DNA of 64,000 nt from NCBI RefSeq assembly GCF_902788255.1, contig NZ_CADAJR010000001.1, positions 48,481 to 112,480 of the forward strand, read 5' to 3'. Source of the DNA: an uncultured Methanobrevibacter sp. Lineage in GTDB: Archaea > Methanobacteriota > Methanobacteria > Methanobacteriales > Methanobacteriaceae. Under the pieces are notes generated by a model. It was not told where the DNA came from. It searched no databases and saw nothing but the letters and a program-made list of their open reading frames with translations. Shown here one piece after another: positions 62,776-64,000 of this stretch (position 1 is its first letter; each line of letters starts with the position of its first letter). Position numbers and translations under genes: made by a program.

Positions 62776-63186
62776 ATGGCAAAAAAAGGTTCTGCTGAAG
62801 AAAGGGATTTGGTACATAAACTGTGGGATAGGAATTTTGCAGCCATGAGGGCTCCGGCATCAGGAGGAGCTACTAAAAGGCCTTTACCAGATGTTTTAGC
62901 TGGAAATGGTAAATTTTATCTTGCTATTGAAGTTAAAACCACCACAAAGGATAAGATTTATATTGAGGAAGAACAGATCACTGCACTTTGTGAATTTTCA
63001 AAAATATTCGGTGCAAAACCATATATTGGAGTTAGGTTCAAATACACCAAATGGCTATTTTTAGAACCAAAGGATACTCCTAGAACTAGAAACGGAAATT
63101 ATCGTGTAGAAAAGGATTATGCACTAGAAAAAGGTTTTGAAATTGATGAAATTGCAGGTATTGACAAGCAAATGAAATTTGAATAA
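62776..63186 (+). CDS. hjc: Holliday junction resolvase Hjc
   Basis: 136 residues from the ATG at 62776; the TTG-based frame from 62719 would include the promoter (TATA-like TTTATATA at 62735-62742). The nuclease core has Glu in KKGSAEERDLVHKLWDR, Asp in KRPLPDVLAG and Glu/Lys in YLAIEVKTTTKD, the (E)-D-ExK arrangement of archaeal Hjc. It cuts four-way DNA junctions in recombination and repair as a homodimer. The 20-residue C-terminal tail (EIDEIAGIDKQMKFE) is slightly longer than in the Pyrococcus and Sulfolobus forms. Confidence 0.93.
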   Translation: MAKKGSAEERDLVHKLWDRNFAAMRAPASGGATKRPLPDVLAGNGKFYLAIEVKTTTKDKIYIEEEQITALCEFSKIFGAKPYIGVRFKYTKWLFLEPKDTPRTRNGNYRVEKDYALEKGFEIDEIAGIDKQMKFE

Positions 63187-63237
63187 TTGCAAATGTTTAT
63201 ATATTATTAGGCTCATATCTATTATTGTATGTTATGT

Positions 63238-63386
63238 GGGGTTATGGTGTAACCTGGCAGCATCGGGGACTCCAGTTGTCTTATGAAGAAATATACGCGT
63301 AACTGAACAGTACCTGTTGTGATGAACAATTGGAGTACTGAGGCAAGAGACATCCCCGGATTGGGGTTCAAATCCCTATGACCCCA
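63238..63386 (+). tRNA. tRNA-Trp (CCA) with intron
   Basis: Exon 1 is 63238-63275 and exon 2 63352-63386; acceptor GGGGTTA/TGACCCC. The anticodon loop is C-T-C-C-A-G-A, with the intron after position 37 as usual in archaeal tRNA-Trp. The anticodon stem (GGGGA/TCCCC) closes across the two exons. The discriminator is A at 63386. Confidence 0.93.
63276..63351 (+). ncRNA. C/D-box guide RNA within the tRNA-Trp intron
   Basis: 76 nt with a box C-like ATGAAGA (about 63283), box D' CTGA (63303-63306), box C' GTGATGA (63319-63325) and box D CTGA (63338-63341). The stretch before D, ACAATTGGAGT, pairs with ACTCCAGTTGT of exon 1 plus intron start. The fifth base above D (G) faces C34 (63272), so it directs 2'-O-methylation of the anticodon C34, as known for archaeal tRNA-Trp. 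The target of the D' guide was not found. Confidence 0.85.
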
Positions 63387-63742
63387 TTTTTATCTTAAAA
63401 ATGCGAGAATACCTCGACTTCTGTAAGTCGAGGATGAATCGCAAATTGGGTGTACTTTTGTTAATTATCTGATTTAAATCGTTATTTTTTTTAAATAATC
63501 TTATTTTATAATAACTGATGTGTATTAATTTTCAGTATAAACTTTTTTCGTGATTGTTTTTATTAGTATAATTATTTTTTTTATATGGAATTTTTTTTGA
63601 TTATCATTTGCTCTCTTACTGTCTCTTTATATATGTAGGATGTTGTTAATTTAATATTAGTGAGTCTTTAATTTGTGTATGTTTTAGATTAAAGAATCAT
63701 TAAATTATTTAATTCAAAAAAATAATATATGGTTGATTTTTA
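63387..63742. other. Region between tRNA-Trp and tnpB, with an IS605-like hairpin
   Basis: No gene. A 9-bp perfect hairpin CCTCGACTT-CTGT-AAGTCGAGG lies at 63412-63433, inside a wider TGCGA/TCGCA pair (63402-63406, 63439-63443). Such CTCGACTT hairpins are typical of the ends of IS200/IS605-type elements. The remaining ~300 bp is AT-rich, with a TATA-like box near 63720 before tnpB. Confidence 0.55.
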
Positions 63743-64000
63743 ATGGTTGAGAGGATTATAGGCATTAAGGTTAGAATTAAACCTACATCGGAACAGATTG
63801 AAGAGTTTCATAAGAATTTCGGTTGTGTCAGGAAAGTTTACAATCTAACCTTAAATGAATACAACAAATTATACAAAAAAGATAATAGTATAAAACCTAC
63901 TTATACTTTTTTAAATAGTTTGATGATGAAATTTAAAAAAGCAATACCTTATTTGGATGCTATGGAGTCTACAAGTTTACAACAGTCTATTAAGGATTTG
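63743..64000 (+). CDS. tnpB: RNA-guided endonuclease TnpB (IS200/IS605 family), 3' partial
   Basis: 86 codons to the window end, with no stop. It begins MVERIIGIKVRIKPTSEQIE and continues with FGCVRKVYNLTLNEYNKLYK, the N-terminal signature of TnpB. In the C-terminal part, beyond the window, a RuvC-like nuclease and a zinc ribbon should follow. TnpB uses an RNA made from the element's right end to cut DNA. No tnpA is seen in the window, so this may be a tnpB-only element. Confidence 0.85.
   Translation, partial: MVERIIGIKVRIKPTSEQIEEFHKNFGCVRKVYNLTLNEYNKLYKKDNSIKPTYTFLNSLMMKFKKAIPYLDAMESTSLQQSIKDL

Overview
The window is a low-GC, gene-dense chromosomal segment of a Methanobrevibacter-like methanogen (Methanobacteriales, Archaea). 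The evidence is an frhADGB operon for F420-reducing hydrogenase, archaeal RNase P RNA, an initiator tRNA with an A1-U72 pair, an intron-bearing tRNA-Trp, archaeal EndoQ and Hjc, archaeal-type TATA boxes and poly-T terminators, and several very large secreted adhesin-like proteins with Lys-rich Ig-like C-termini.

Layout. 1-2.7 kb: PAC2-family protein (5' cut by the window), a possible methanogenesis-marker protein, endonuclease Q, two tRNA-Arg genes. 2.7-7 kb: a small Ser-rich membrane protein and frhADGB. 7-10.6 kb: a secreted Ig-like protein, methionine aminopeptidase, two coiled-coil membrane proteins, initiator tRNA-Met and rnpB. 10.54-26.13 kb: an integrated plasmid-like element inserted at the 3' end of rnpB. 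26.5-44 kb: a surface-protein region with a papain-like protease adhesin, a DUF1002 protein, an exported CobN-like chelatase and two beta-helix/Ig-like adhesins. 44-49 kb: grpE-dnaK-dnaJ with a divergent winged-helix regulator. 49-62 kb: PAP2 phosphatase, hypF, larB, GNAT, a teichoic-acid-like glycosyltransferase/ABC exporter cluster, hisE, a CBS/ParB-like protein, gatB and a radical SAM protein. 62-64 kb: a five-tRNA cluster, hjc, tRNA-Trp whose intron is a C/D-box guide RNA, and the start of an IS605-type tnpB cut by the window end.

The integrated element (about 15.6 kb) carries a tyrosine recombinase, an ArsR-like regulator, a block of secreted and zinc-ribbon/SHOCT membrane proteins, a primase-SF3 helicase replication protein, a ribbon-helix-helix protein, a restriction-modification pair and an MNT/HEPN pair. 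No capsid, portal or terminase gene is visible, so it looks like an integrated plasmid rather than a provirus. A 27-nt imperfect copy of the rnpB 3' end bounds it on the right. Joining the two ends would give an attP core flanked by perfect 17-bp inverted arms.

The most striking single finding is the restriction-modification locus. A BcgI-like fused nuclease-methyltransferase is followed by a specificity gene interrupted at a run of ten G. Removing one G restores a 364-residue two-domain specificity subunit, so the gene appears phase-variable and is read here in the truncated state.
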